The notes: generated from the sequence alone by a model not told the origin. A stretch of DNA of 38,150 nt from Wenzhouxiangellaceae bacterium (GCA_007135395.1 SLIZ01000009.1:1-38150); one strand, 5' to 3'. Positions 1-8,584 are shown, numbered from the stretch's first letter. Program-made: numbers and translations.

Positions 1-432
1 CCGGCCACCAGCTGCGTTCCGCTCGCTTGAAATAGTCCCGCTATGTCTGCGCTCGCGCGCCTTGCTGGAGGCCGGCTCTGAAGCGCTGAATGTCTGCTGA
101 TTAGTGATCTCGTTAGTAAACCTTTCCATAAATTCCGGCAGCTTCGCCCGGGCCATTTCATGGAAGTCATCGGTGAGGTATTTCTCGAACTTTTCTTCGT
201 TAAGGTAGATTCTGGTCAGTCCGGCCTTTGCCTGGGTTTCCACCAGCAATCGGGCGTCGTCATGCTGCGCCGTGTCCATTCTTTCAAGGGTTTGCAGGGC
301 AACCGTTGACTTGCCCCAGATACGGTAGGTGAGCGATCGATCCAGATCGGCATACAACAGCCAAAAGACAGCCAGCCCGCCAATCGCCGCAGCCAGCAGC
401 GCGATCCATACAATCCGTTCCATCATCGCCAT
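1..432 (-). CDS. Membrane-anchored hypothetical protein, C-terminus cut by window edge
   Basis: Reading the minus strand from an ATG at 432 gives 144 codons without a stop up to the window edge, so the gene continues to the left. An AAGGTG sequence lies a few bases upstream of the ATG and could be a ribosome site; ATGs two and three codons further in are alternatives. The protein starts MAMMERIVWIAL, has one hydrophobic segment at about residues 6-27, and then a polar, charged region that looks soluble and partly helical. This suggests an inner-membrane anchor with an extracytoplasmic or cytoplasmic domain. I do not recognise a family. It lies downstream of mltF on the same strand, separated by about 120 bases that contain a stem-loop. 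Confidence 0.55.
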   Translation of the reverse strand, partial: MAMMERIVWIALLAAAIGGLAVFWLLYADLDRSLTYRIWGKSTVALQTLERMDTAQHDDARLLVETQAKAGLTRIYLNEEKFEKYLTDDFHEMARAKLPEFMERFTNEITNQQTFSASEPASSKARERRHSGTISSERNAAGGR

Positions 433-450
433 ATTGCCAACACCTTTCGG

Positions 451-481
451 TTTGCCAAGGGTGCGGTTGGACCCTGGCAAA
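451..481. other. Inverted repeat between mltF and the left-edge gene
   Basis: TTTGCCA (451-457) pairs with TGGCAAA (475-481), and inside it GGGT (459-462) pairs with ACCC (471-474), with one bulged base and an 8-base loop. Neither strand has a T-run after the stem, so it is not a typical intrinsic terminator. It could be an mRNA processing stem or an operator between two minus-strand genes. Confidence 0.4.
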
Positions 482-553
482 AACAAAATCCGTTTTCAAA
501 GCGCGGTTATGCCATCGTGTTTGAGAGGGGCCGGATCACTGAAAGCACTGGGA

Positions 554-1999
554 TCAATCGGCTTGTGAAGCGTGGACAATCAGGGGATGCTCCCTTCCTT
601 CCATCCATACCAGGATTTCGTAGAAGGTCCGGATGCTCTCGACGAAGTGGAGTGCCTGGTAGCCGGGTGCGTAGCCAAACCGGGTGTTGCGGAAATGCTG
701 TTCCTGGGTCAGCAGGGGCAGGCTTTCCCGGACATCGATCCAGCGGTCCGGGTCGCCGCCCCTGGCCTGGGTCAGGCGCCGGGCATCCTCCAGGTGACCG
801 TAGCCCATGTTGTAGGCGGCCAGGGCCAGCCACAGGCGGTCCGGGTCCTCCACCCGCTCGGGTACACGGTCGATCATGGCCCGGATATACCGGGCGCCCC
901 CGTCGATGCTTTCTTCCGGGTCCCGCCGGTTGTCCACACCCAGTTGCTCGGCGGTTCGCCGGGTAAGCATCATCACTCCGCGCACCCCCGTGGAGGAAAC
1001 CGCATCCGGATCCCAGTGGGATTCCTGGTAGCCGACGGCGGCCAGCAGGCGCCAGTCCAGGTCGTACAGCTCGGCGGCATCCTCGAACCACGGGCGCAGA
1101 TCCGGCAGCCGGGTGCTCATCAATTGCATGAAATGAAACGTGCCCACCGCCTCGTAGAGTTCCACGTGGTCGTAGTGACGCGCCTTGAGCATGGCCAGGC
1201 GGTCGTCCATTTCGATATGGGTGAAAAACGTACGCATGGCCTGGACCAGGGTGTCGTCATCCCGATTTCGGCCAGCCCAGGCCAGGGACTGGGCCTGGTC
1301 AACCTCAAAGGCCCGGCGCACGGCGGGAAAAAAACGCTGGTTGAGGGCCAGGATATTGGAGTCGATGATCGTGTAGTCGACTTCTCCCGAGGAGATCTTC
1401 TCGAAAACATCCTCGATGCTGGAATTGTCGAAGGGCCGATACTCCAGCTCCAGGCCATTGTTACGGGCTTCGAGCAGGATGTCTTCGTAAGTGGATCCGG
1501 CAATGATGGCCAACTCGCCGTCAACCAGGTCGTCCAGTTGAGCAGGCCGTGGATTGCCCCGGCGGTAGACCACAACCGGCTTGACCTCGTCGTAGCGCGG
1601 CCCGAATCGAAGCTCGGCCTGGCGTTCGGCGCTGCTGGTCAGGTTGGCGGCAATGAAATCCCCCTGTCCGTTTTCAAGGGCGGGGAAAAGGTCGACCAGG
1701 TTGGGCTTGAGTACGACTTCCAGGGTAACTCCAAGATTGCGGGCAAATTTCCGGGCCAGCTCGAATTCGAACCCGGTTTCACCTTCCGGGCCCCAGTAAT
1801 AAGTGGTTGCACCGTTGATGGTCAGCATCAGCAGCTTGCCCCGGGCCTGGATCTGTTCCAGGTGGGTCAGCGAATGGGTCCCGGAAGTACCGATCACCAG
1901 CGCCAACAGGCCAAGGCCCAGCCTTCCGCGCCAGTGTTTCCACCAGCCCGACAGCACGGATTTCAGGGGTCTTGCTGTCTGGGAATCGCCGTTCTGCAA
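554..1999 (-). CDS. mltF: Membrane-bound lytic murein transglycosylase F
   Basis: Probable lytic transglycosylase that cleaves the MurNAc-GlcNAc bond of peptidoglycan to give 1,6-anhydro ends, acting from the periplasmic face. The 481-residue protein has an N-terminal hydrophobic stretch (about 28-40), a family-3 solute-binding-like domain (about 50-285) and a C-terminal SLT domain (about 300-460). The catalytic glutamate is E326 in QESHWDP, the same motif as in E. coli MltF. The later motif AAYNMGYGH also fits the SLT fold. E. coli MltF is slightly longer (518 residues). The start is a TTG at 1999 with a poor ribosome site; the nearby ATG at 2022 is out of frame, so a later GTG or TTG start is possible. 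The gene is divergent from gltX. Confidence 0.93.
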   Translation of the reverse strand: MQNGDSQTARPLKSVLSGWWKHWRGRLGLGLLALVIGTSGTHSLTHLEQIQARGKLLMLTINGATTYYWGPEGETGFEFELARKFARNLGVTLEVVLKPNLVDLFPALENGQGDFIAANLTSSAERQAELRFGPRYDEVKPVVVYRRGNPRPAQLDDLVDGELAIIAGSTYEDILLEARNNGLELEYRPFDNSSIEDVFEKISSGEVDYTIIDSNILALNQRFFPAVRRAFEVDQAQSLAWAGRNRDDDTLVQAMRTFFTHIEMDDRLAMLKARHYDHVELYEAVGTFHFMQLMSTRLPDLRPWFEDAAELYDLDWRLLAAVGYQESHWDPDAVSSTGVRGVMMLTRRTAEQLGVDNRRDPEESIDGGARYIRAMIDRVPERVEDPDRLWLALAAYNMGYGHLEDARRLTQARGGDPDRWIDVRESLPLLTQEQHFRNTRFGYAPGYQALHFVESIRTFYEILVWMEGREHPLIVHASQAD

Positions 2000-2114
2000 A
2001 GTTCCAGGTCGCCTTGGGCCATGGGGGAGTCAGGGCTGTTATACCGCAATTCGACTCAAACGGCAGTGAGCAGTTCTCTGGTAAAATTACGGGTTTGGCC
2101 CAGCAGGTAGTTCC

Positions 2115-3545
2115 ATGAACGCCTCCGTTCGCACCCGATTTGCGCCCAGCCCCACCGGATTCCTGCATGTGGGCGGGGCTCGTACGGCCCTGTTCTGCTG
2201 GCTTGAGGCGCGGGCGAGGGAGGGTGCATTCGTGCTCCGGATCGAGGACACCGACCGGGAGCGGTCCACCGGGGAATCCGTCCAGGCCATTATCGACGGA
2301 ATGACCTGGCTGGGACTGGACTGGGACGAAGGCCCGGTTTACCAGAGCGACCGGCAGCAGCGTTACCGGGAGATCGCCGACCAGCTCATCGAAAAGGGGC
2401 TGGCCTATCCCTGTTATTGCTCCCGGGAGCGTATCGAAAAGCTCCGGGAGGACCAGATGGCCCAGGGTATCAAGCCCCGCTACGATGGCCATTGCCGGGA
2501 TCTGCAGCAGGCTCCCGAGGGCATCGAGCCGGTCATCCGGTTTCGCAATCCCGATTCAGGCTTCGTGGAATTCGACGACCGGGTCCGCGGCCGTATCCGG
2601 GTCGAAAACAGTGAGATGGACGACCTGGTCATCCTGCGCACCGACCAGACCCCGACCTACAATTTTGCCGTGGTGGTCGACGACCTGGACATGGAAATCT
2701 CCCTTGTCATCCGGGGGGACGACCATATCAACAACACCCCCCGACAGATCAATATCTACCGGGCGCTGGATACGGCACCGCCGGAATTTGCGCATGTGCC
2801 GATGATCCTGGGTCCTGACGGGGCCCGGTTGTCCAAGCGCCACGGAGCGATCAGCGTAATGGCCTGGCGCGAGCAGGGGTATCTGCCCCAGGCCCTGGTC
2901 AACTACCTGGTCCGGCTTGGATGGTCCCATGGCGATCAGGAGGTATTCTCTCGCGAGGAAATGATCCGGCTGTTTTCCCTGGAAGAGGTCAATCGAAAGC
3001 CCAGTGCTTTCAATATCGAAAAGCTCAACTGGCTCAACCAGCACTACCTGAGAAACCTGCCCATGGACGCCCTGGAGCCGGAGATCGAGTGGCATTTCAA
3101 GGCCCAGGGGCTGGATGTGCAGGCCGGTCCTTCCCTGGATGACTTGCGGGCCGTCCAGGGCGATCGGGTCGAGAACCTGGTGGAACTGGTCCGCCAGAGC
3201 CGGCCCTTTTATGCCGACCTTGAAGGCTACGACGAAAAGGCCGCGAAGAAGCATCTCCGCCCGGTAGCAGGTCCGGTGCTTGTCGATCTTGCCCGCCGGC
3301 TGGAACAGCTCAGCCAGTGGCAGCCGGAGGCCCTGGAAGGAGCCGTGGCCGAGTGCATGGAAGCCTGCCAGGTGGGCATGGGCAAGGTGGGCGGGCCCTT
3401 GCGGGTGGCCCTGATGGGCCAGGCCAATTCCCCTTCCATTGATCGAACGCTTTGGCTGATGGGCAGGGAAAAGACCCTGGCACGCCTGGAACAAGCGCTG
3501 GCCTTCATCGCCGAGCGCGAAGCGCTTGCCCAGTCGGGATCGTGA
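2115..3545 (+). CDS. gltX: Glutamyl-tRNA synthetase
   Basis: Class I aminoacyl-tRNA synthetase that charges tRNA-Glu (or both tRNA-Glu and tRNA-Gln if non-discriminating) with glutamate in the cytoplasm. The length of 476 residues fits bacterial GluRS. The HIGH-type motif is HVGG at residues 18-21 after FAPSPTGFL, and the KMSKS-type motif is RLSKR at 238-242. Cysteines C100, C102 and C127 in a CYC...YDGHC arrangement match the zinc site of the E. coli-type enzyme. It starts at an ATG at 2115. The Fur-family gene begins 19 bases after its stop. I cannot tell from sequence alone whether the enzyme is discriminating. Confidence 0.96.
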   Translation: MNASVRTRFAPSPTGFLHVGGARTALFCWLEARAREGAFVLRIEDTDRERSTGESVQAIIDGMTWLGLDWDEGPVYQSDRQQRYREIADQLIEKGLAYPCYCSRERIEKLREDQMAQGIKPRYDGHCRDLQQAPEGIEPVIRFRNPDSGFVEFDDRVRGRIRVENSEMDDLVILRTDQTPTYNFAVVVDDLDMEISLVIRGDDHINNTPRQINIYRALDTAPPEFAHVPMILGPDGARLSKRHGAISVMAWREQGYLPQALVNYLVRLGWSHGDQEVFSREEMIRLFSLEEVNRKPSAFNIEKLNWLNQHYLRNLPMDALEPEIEWHFKAQGLDVQAGPSLDDLRAVQGDRVENLVELVRQSRPFYADLEGYDEKAAKKHLRPVAGPVLVDLARRLEQLSQWQPEALEGAVAECMEACQVGMGKVGGPLRVALMGQANSPSIDRTLWLMGREKTLARLEQALAFIAEREALAQSGS

Positions 3546-3564
3546 AGCAGGCTACAATAGGCCC

Positions 3565-4011
3565 ATGAATCAACAACAGATGATTCAAACCGTGGAGGAA
3601 CGGTGTCGCAGCAAGGGGCTGCGCCTGACCCCGGTCCGTCGCCGGGTCCTGGAACTCATCGCCTCGGCCAGGGGGCCGGTCAAGGCCTATGACCTGCTCG
3701 ACCAGCTCAAGGCCACCAACCCCGGTGCGGCGCCACCGACGGTCTATCGGGCGCTGGAATTTCTGCTCGAGCACCACTTCATACACCGGCTGGAAACCAT
3801 CAATGCCTTTGTCAGTTGCTACCACCCGGAGCATCGCCACCACAGCCAGTTCCTGATCTGCGAGGAATGCGAAAGGGTCACGGAACTGCCCGATTCGGAG
3901 CTTTTCGAGGCCCTGGACCAGGACGCTCGGGCCCATGATTTCCAGCCCCGGCGGCAGGTGGTTGAAATCTATGGAGTCTGCAACCGGTGTGCCGGAGATG
4001 TGCCGGAATAG
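3565..4011 (+). CDS. zur: Fur-family metal regulator, Zur-like
   Basis: DNA-binding repressor of the Fur superfamily, 148 residues from the ATG at 3565; an earlier in-frame start would lie inside gltX. The N-terminal winged helix contains the typical TPVRRRVLELI segment (22-32) and a PPTVYRALEFL recognition region (57-67). The C-terminal domain has a His-rich stretch (H87, H90, H92, H93) and two CxxC pairs (C99/C102 and C139/C142) that would hold a structural zinc. The CEEC context resembles Zur more than Fur, hence the assignment to zinc homeostasis, but this rests on motif resemblance. No zinc transporter gene lies in this window. A WYL regulator follows after 33 bases with a hairpin between them. 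Confidence 0.72.
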   Translation: MNQQQMIQTVEERCRSKGLRLTPVRRRVLELIASARGPVKAYDLLDQLKATNPGAAPPTVYRALEFLLEHHFIHRLETINAFVSCYHPEHRHHSQFLICEECERVTELPDSELFEALDQDARAHDFQPRRQVVEIYGVCNRCAGDVPE

Positions 4012-4030
4012 CCCGGACTCTTTCCGGGCT
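4010..4030 (+). other. Stem-loop at the stop codon of the Zur-like gene
   Basis: AGCCCGGA (4010-4017) and TCCGGGCT (4023-4030) form a perfect 8-bp stem with loop CTCTT. It overlaps the TAG stop of the upstream gene and precedes the WYL gene by 14 bases. There is no T-run after it, so it is a weak or partial terminator at best, or an mRNA stability element. Confidence 0.5.
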
Positions 4031-4044
4031 TCCCAGGGGCCGCC

Positions 4045-5016
4045 ATGAGCAAGCTCGAGCGCCTGTACCACCTCCACGATATTCTCAAGCAGCGGCGTAC
4101 CCCGGCTTCCCGGCAGGAACTGCTCGACGAGCTTGGCTGTTCCCAGGCCACTCTTTACCGACTAATCCAGGATCTCCGGGATCGCTTCGGCGCACCTGTC
4201 GAGCAGGATCCGGACAACCGGGGCTACTACTACGATCGCAGCCTGGCCGGAGGCTTTGAACTGCCGGGCCTGTGGATCAGCCCGGAAGAACTCCAGGCCC
4301 TGCTGACCGCCCGCCAGGTGCTTTCCGATGTCCAGCCGGGTTTGCTCGAAGACGAACTGGAGGGGCTGCAGCAGCGGATCACAAGCCTTCTTGATACCCG
4401 GGGCCTGGGCCTTGGCGGTCAACCGGAGCGTATCCATATACGCCACGATGCCGGGCGCCCGGTACCGGCCCGGATGTTCGAGGATGTGCTCAAGGCATTA
4501 ATGCAGCGCCAGCGCCTGAAGATGACCTATCACGGCCGGGTCCGGGACGAAAAAAGCCATCGGGTGGTATCTCCCCAGCGGTTGACCGCCTACCGGGACC
4601 GGTGGTACCTGGACGCCTGGTGTCACAAGGTCGATGGATTGCGTTCCTTTGCCCTGGAGCGAGTGGTCGACCAGGAAATTCTTGACCAGGCTGCAAGGGA
4701 AGTTGAAAGCGAGGAGATTGACGGCCATTTCGGCCAGGCCTATGGGATCTTTTCAGGCCCGGCCCGGCACACCGCGGTCCTGGTGTTCAATGCGGAAGCT
4801 GCACGCTGGGCGGCCGAGGAGGTCTGGCATGCCGAACAGAAGGTTGTATGGCTGACTGATGGGGCTTGCCGGTTGACCGTTCCCTTTGGAGCTGCGCGGG
4901 AGTTGATAATGGACATCCTGCGCTATGGTCCGGACGTGGTGGTCGAGTCACCGGACTTTCTGGTTCAGCGGGTGGCTGAGCAGGCCCGGGCAACCGCACT
5001 GCAATATTCCGGGTGA
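4045..5016 (+). CDS. WYL-domain transcriptional regulator
   Basis: Probable DNA-binding regulator of 323 residues. The N-terminal HTH_11-type winged helix (about 1-60) contains an SQATLYRLIQDLRD recognition segment. A WYL domain (about 140-225) carries the diagnostic RWYLDAW motif and the basic residues that in this family bind nucleic acid or small ligands. The C-terminal part (about 240-320) resembles the WCX dimerisation extension. WYL regulators are known in DNA-damage responses, phage defence and metabolism; the context here gives no clear target. An AGGGG sequence upstream could be the ribosome site for the ATG at 4045. It is co-directional with the Zur-like gene and with phoB, but phoB has its own Pho-box promoter. 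Confidence 0.85.
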   Translation: MSKLERLYHLHDILKQRRTPASRQELLDELGCSQATLYRLIQDLRDRFGAPVEQDPDNRGYYYDRSLAGGFELPGLWISPEELQALLTARQVLSDVQPGLLEDELEGLQQRITSLLDTRGLGLGGQPERIHIRHDAGRPVPARMFEDVLKALMQRQRLKMTYHGRVRDEKSHRVVSPQRLTAYRDRWYLDAWCHKVDGLRSFALERVVDQEILDQAAREVESEEIDGHFGQAYGIFSGPARHTAVLVFNAEAARWAAEEVWHAEQKVVWLTDGACRLTVPFGAARELIMDILRYGPDVVVESPDFLVQRVAEQARATALQYSG

Positions 5017-5065
5017 ATGCATGAATCGAAACCCCCGCAGCCCCTTTCGTACCAGCGCTTGCCAA

Positions 5066-5099
5066 ATGTCACGGGATTGTCATGTACGGCTGTTTGAAT
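5066..5099 (+). promoter_or_regulatory. Pho box and -10 element upstream of phoB
   Basis: ATGTCAC (5066-5072), GGGA, TTGTCAT (5077-5083) form two 7-base repeats at the 11-base spacing of PhoB sites; GGCTGTT (5088) may be a third, weaker unit. TTGAAT at 5094-5099 starts after a gap of exactly 10 bases and fits a -10 element, with the box replacing the -35. This implies autoregulation of phoBR. Confidence 0.75.
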
Positions 5100-5133
5100 A
5101 GCGCCGAGATCCAGGGCAGGAAAATGGTGGTGC

Positions 5134-5826
5134 ATGACCAAGAAATGCATTCTTGTCGTCGAGGATGAACAGGCCATTCGCGAGATGATCGCGTTCGGCC
5201 TGCATCGGGCAGGCTTTGAAGTGGTTCAGGCAGAGAGCAGCCAGCAGGCCCGGGAGCGCATTGCCGACCGCCTGCCGGACCTGATCGTGCTCGACTGGAT
5301 GCTGCCGGACCTCAGCGGCCTGGAATTTGCCAGGTCCCTGCGGCGAGAGGAAATGGCCGGCAGAGTGCCAATCATCATGCTCACGGCCCGCAGCCAGGAA
5401 GACGACCGGGTCGGAGCGCTGGATAGTGGCGTGGATGACTACATGACCAAGCCATTTTCGGCCCGTGAGCTGGTTGCCAGAATCAAGGCGGTGCTGCGTC
5501 GAACGGCACCGGAAGGGGACTCCGACGAGGTATCGGCCAATGGCCTGGTCATGAACCTGGCCAGTCATCGGGTCACTGCCAACGATAAGCTCGTGGAGCT
5601 TGGCCCCACAGAGTTCCGGATGCTCCGTTTTTTCATGACCCACCCGGATCGGGTATATTCACGGGGACAGTTGCTCGATCATGTCTGGGGCGGCAATGTA
5701 TTCGTGGAAGAGCGCACCGTGGATGTCCATGTACTCAGGTTGCGAAAGGCGCTGGCCCGCACCGGCCATGACCGCTTCGTCCAGACCGTACGCGGGGCCG
5801 GCTACCGTTTTTCAATTGCCGAATAA
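5134..5826 (+). CDS. phoB: Phosphate response regulator PhoB
   Basis: OmpR-family response regulator, 230 residues, that would activate phosphate-starvation genes by binding Pho boxes. The receiver domain (1-120) has acidic residues E10 and D11, phospho-acceptor D54 in LDWMLPD, T84 and K106. The C-terminal winged-helix domain (about 130-228) has the expected ERTVDVHVLRLRKAL recognition helix. Start is the ATG at 5134. The identity rests on fit to PhoB, the adjacent phoR, and the Pst genes downstream. It is preceded by its own Pho box, and phoR begins 6 bases after its stop, so the two form an operon. Confidence 0.95.
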   Translation: MTKKCILVVEDEQAIREMIAFGLHRAGFEVVQAESSQQARERIADRLPDLIVLDWMLPDLSGLEFARSLRREEMAGRVPIIMLTARSQEDDRVGALDSGVDDYMTKPFSARELVARIKAVLRRTAPEGDSDEVSANGLVMNLASHRVTANDKLVELGPTEFRMLRFFMTHPDRVYSRGQLLDHVWGGNVFVEERTVDVHVLRLRKALARTGHDRFVQTVRGAGYRFSIAE

Positions 5827-5832
5827 ACCCGG

Positions 5833-7164
5833 ATGAAATCCTCCTGGCCGGCTGAAATCCTCGGGCTGATACTTCTGTTTTCCGGCGCCGTGGTGGCCGG
5901 GCTGGCTCTTGGGGGATTGGCCTGGTTTCTGTTATTGGCCGCAAGTCTTTACCTTGCCCGCCATCTCTGGCACTTGTGGCGCCTTGAACGCTGGTTGCGA
6001 AACGGGCGTCGCCGAATCCCGCCGGAAGGCTCCGGAATCTGGAGCGATGTCTTCGAACACTACTACAGGTTGCAAAAACGCTATTACAAGCGCAAGAAGC
6101 GCCTGTCACGAGTCATCCGGGAGTTCCGCGAATCCACTTCGGCCATGCCCGACGGCTCGGTCGTGCTGGACCCGGAATGGAGAATCGTCTGGTTCAATGC
6201 CGCTGCCGAGCAATTGCTCCGGCTCAATGGCAACCAGGACCGGGGCCAGATCATCATGAACCTGATTCGCAGCCCGCGATTTTCAGATCATGTCCGCGCC
6301 GGGGATTTTTCCCGACCGTGTGAGATTACCTCGCCGGCCAGTCCCGACCGGTATCTGTCCCTGCTGGTGGTGCCTTATGGTGAAAACCAGCGACTGCTGC
6401 TGATTCGCGATATCACCCGGGTAAAACGCCTGGAAGCCATGCGTCGGGATTTTGTCGCCAATGCCTCCCACGAACTGCGCTCACCCCTGACGGTGCTGGC
6501 CGGCTACGTGGAATCCCTGCAGGACGACCCGGTTGTGGCCCGGGAATGGACCGGCCCGCTGACGGAAATGCAGCGCCAGGCCCGGCGCATGACCTCGCTG
6601 ATCAATGACCTGCTCGAACTTTCCCGACTGGAGACCGAGGAGCAGGAGGCGCCTCGGGAGCAGAGTCTGGAGGTGGACAGGCTGGCTGGTCGGGTGGTGG
6701 AAGAAGCCAGGATGCTGTCACAAGGGCCAAGGGAGATCGAGGTTCTTTCCCAAGCCCCGGAGCGGCTACTTGGTGTGGAAAGGGAGCTTTACAGCGCCTT
6801 GTCCAACCTGGTATTCAACGCCCTGCGACATACACAGGAAGGGGGTCGGATATCGATCACATGGCGGTGTGATGACAAGGGAAGGCGGGTACTGGAGGTT
6901 GAAGATGACGGGGAAGGGATCGAGGCCAGGCATATTCCCTTCCTGACACAGCGATTCTATCGCGCTGACCCGGCCAGGAATCGACACACCGGGGGAACCG
7001 GGCTGGGACTGGCAATCGTCAAGCACGTGCTCCAGCGTCATGGAGGCCGTCTCGAGATTGAAAGCGTTTTGGGTCAGGGCAGTATTTTCCGGTGCGTGTT
7101 TCCAGACGATCGTGTGGAAATGCCGCAGGACCGGTTGATTCCCGGGTCGAATCCGGTCAACTGA
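5833..7164 (+). CDS. phoR: Phosphate regulon sensor histidine kinase PhoR
   Basis: Membrane histidine kinase of 443 residues that phosphorylates and dephosphorylates PhoB. It has two closely spaced N-terminal hydrophobic segments (about 8-25 and 28-45) with almost no periplasmic loop, as usual for PhoR, which senses through the Pst/PhoU complex rather than phosphate directly. A charged linker (50-100) is followed by a PAS domain (about 103-195), a HisKA domain with phospho-acceptor H213 in ASHELRSPLT, and a HATPase domain (about 300-425) with the N box SNLVFNALRH, the DDGEGI box and the GGTGLGL box. It lies 6 bases after phoB. Confidence 0.95.
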   Translation: MKSSWPAEILGLILLFSGAVVAGLALGGLAWFLLLAASLYLARHLWHLWRLERWLRNGRRRIPPEGSGIWSDVFEHYYRLQKRYYKRKKRLSRVIREFRESTSAMPDGSVVLDPEWRIVWFNAAAEQLLRLNGNQDRGQIIMNLIRSPRFSDHVRAGDFSRPCEITSPASPDRYLSLLVVPYGENQRLLLIRDITRVKRLEAMRRDFVANASHELRSPLTVLAGYVESLQDDPVVAREWTGPLTEMQRQARRMTSLINDLLELSRLETEEQEAPREQSLEVDRLAGRVVEEARMLSQGPREIEVLSQAPERLLGVERELYSALSNLVFNALRHTQEGGRISITWRCDDKGRRVLEVEDDGEGIEARHIPFLTQRFYRADPARNRHTGGTGLGLAIVKHVLQRHGGRLEIESVLGQGSIFRCVFPDDRVEMPQDRLIPGSNPVN

Positions 7165-7244
7165 TCGGCAACTCCACATCCCTCGCCATTGTCGTCTCGA
7201 CGCTTGCCGGACAAAGCTCGGGGATCTTTGTTTCAGTGCAAATC

Positions 7245-7300
7245 GTGTCACGGTATGGACACACAGGTGTCATGTTTGTGAAATCTCCTGCTCGTACTCT
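7245..7300 (+). promoter_or_regulatory. Pho box array and -10 element upstream of the porin gene
   Basis: GTGTCAC (7245-7251) and GTGTCAT (7267-7273) lie 22 bases (two 11-base units) apart, with a weaker TGGACAC unit between them and GTGAAAT at 7278-7284 as the next unit. TACTCT at 7295-7300 starts exactly 10 bases after the last unit, matching the spacing seen at the other boxes in this cluster. It predicts a 5' leader of about 60 bases before the porin ATG at 7367. Confidence 0.7.
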
Positions 7301-7366
7301 GCAGCCTGATCCATGAGATGGGCTCATGGTAATCCAACCAATTTACAATGCAGGAGTCATGAACGG

Positions 7367-8503
7367 ATGAACAAGAAAAAGCCTCTGGCTTACGCAATTG
7401 CCGCGGCGCTGGCCATGGTGGCTGTCGATGCCACCGCCTTCGAGATCAATCCCCGGGGCCGGTTCCATCTGGATTACGCCTTCCACGACTCCGATGCCAC
7501 GGATCTGGATGATACCTTCCGTAACCGGCGCTCCCGCCTGGGTCTTAGCGGTACCATTGAGGACGACTGGGCCTACCAGATCGAGTACGACTTTGCCGAA
7601 AACGACGTTGCAGCCCGGGATATCTACCTGCGGTATACAGGATGGGATGCGGGCAATCTGACCATCGGTCAGTTCAAGGTCCCGTTCAGCCTGGAAGAGC
7701 TGACTTCGTCGAACAACATCACCTTTATCGAGCGGGCTCTTCCTGTTGGCATGTACGCCCAGTCCCGGCGCACCGGGGTCGGTTTTGCCGGTTCCGGTGA
7801 GAGTTTCACTTACTCCGTAATGGGTTTCGGCCAGGGCATCGGTTCAAGTGTACGATCAACCGCCGGTTCCAGTAACAGTGGGGACGAAGGCATCGGGCTG
7901 GGCGGTCGCATGACCTTCACACCGGTCAACCGGGACGGAAATCTCCTGCACCTGGGAATCGCGGTCACCACCGAAGAGCCGGAGAACAAGGCCGACAACC
8001 AGGTTCGATTCCGCAACCGGCCCGAATCCCGGCCCACGGGCATTCGCCTGATCGACACGGGCACCATCAGCGATGTTGACCGGATCAACCAGGTCGGTCT
8101 TGAGGCCGGCTGGCAAACTGGTCCGTTCTCGATCCAGGGTGAATGGATGCGCTCGGATGTGAACCGCAATGGGGGTAACCCGGATTACAGTCTCGACGGT
8201 TATTACATCAATGCAAGCTATGTGCTTACCGGAGAATCCCGGGGCTACCGGGGGGGTGTCTTCCGCGGTATTTCACCGGAGCGGTCCAGCGGTGCCTGGG
8301 AAGTCGCGGCCCGTTACAGCCATGCCAGCCTGGACGACGGGGACCTGGCCGGTGGAAAGGAGTCGAACGTGACCCTGGGCGTGAACTGGTATGCCAATTC
8401 CCGCATTCGCTTGATGGCCAACTACATCATGGTCGACAGCGAGCGCGGTGGAGTGTCCGATGATCCGAATATCTTTCTGGTGCGTGCCCAGGTGGCGTTT
8501 TGA
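7367..8503 (+). CDS. OprO/OprP-like phosphate-selective outer-membrane porin
   Basis: Outer-membrane beta-barrel porin of 378 residues, probably for phosphate or polyphosphate given its place and its Pho box. A signal peptide covers about residues 1-24 (MNKKKPL, hydrophobic core, cleavage near DATA-F). The mature part has the porin O/P pattern: RSRLGLSGTI near the start, TIGQFKVPFSLEELTS in the middle, alternating aromatic and polar strands, and a C-terminal phenylalanine (VRAQVAF) as needed for barrel assembly. The ATG at 7367 is chosen because AGGAG (7352-7356) precedes it and the signal peptide begins there; an upstream in-frame start gives no signal peptide. It lies between phoR and pstS. 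Ion selectivity cannot be read from sequence. Confidence 0.88.
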   Translation: MNKKKPLAYAIAAALAMVAVDATAFEINPRGRFHLDYAFHDSDATDLDDTFRNRRSRLGLSGTIEDDWAYQIEYDFAENDVAARDIYLRYTGWDAGNLTIGQFKVPFSLEELTSSNNITFIERALPVGMYAQSRRTGVGFAGSGESFTYSVMGFGQGIGSSVRSTAGSSNSGDEGIGLGGRMTFTPVNRDGNLLHLGIAVTTEEPENKADNQVRFRNRPESRPTGIRLIDTGTISDVDRINQVGLEAGWQTGPFSIQGEWMRSDVNRNGGNPDYSLDGYYINASYVLTGESRGYRGGVFRGISPERSSGAWEVAARYSHASLDDGDLAGGKESNVTLGVNWYANSRIRLMANYIMVDSERGGVSDDPNIFLVRAQVAF

Positions 8504-8513
8504 TCCGGGGTCA

Positions 8514-8547
8514 ACGTAATCACAGTTTCATATTCAAAAGCTAGTCT
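8514..8547 (+). promoter_or_regulatory. Degenerate Pho box and -10 element upstream of pstS
   Basis: ACGTAAT (8514-8520), CACA, GTTTCAT (8525-8531) each match the Pho half-site at 5 of 7 positions with the right 11-base spacing. TAGTCT (8542-8547) follows after exactly 10 bases, the same geometry as upstream of pstC. The half-sites are weak alone; the shared geometry makes the call credible. Confidence 0.5.
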
Positions 8548-8560
8548 TGAAAAGGAAAAT

Positions 8561-8584
8561 CCGGCCGGCGTACACGCTGGCCGG
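8561..8584 (+). other. Stem-loop in the pstS mRNA leader
   Basis: CCGGCCGGCG (8561-8570) and CGCTGGCCGG (8575-8584) form a 10-bp stem with one G-T pair and loop TACA. If transcription starts about 7 bases after the predicted -10 (near 8554), this hairpin sits at the very 5' end of the pstS message, where such stems often protect against decay. It could also weakly end porin transcripts, but there is no T-run. Confidence 0.55.

Noticed and set aside
572-2110. Open frame of 512 codons on the plus strand opposite mltF
   Set aside because: It mirrors the mltF frame, has no family motifs, and covers a gene with a clear catalytic motif; such antisense frames are common at this GC content.
3526-3564. 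In-frame extension of the Zur-like protein upstream of 3565
   Set aside because: It lies inside gltX and encodes residues unlike the Fur-family N-terminus.
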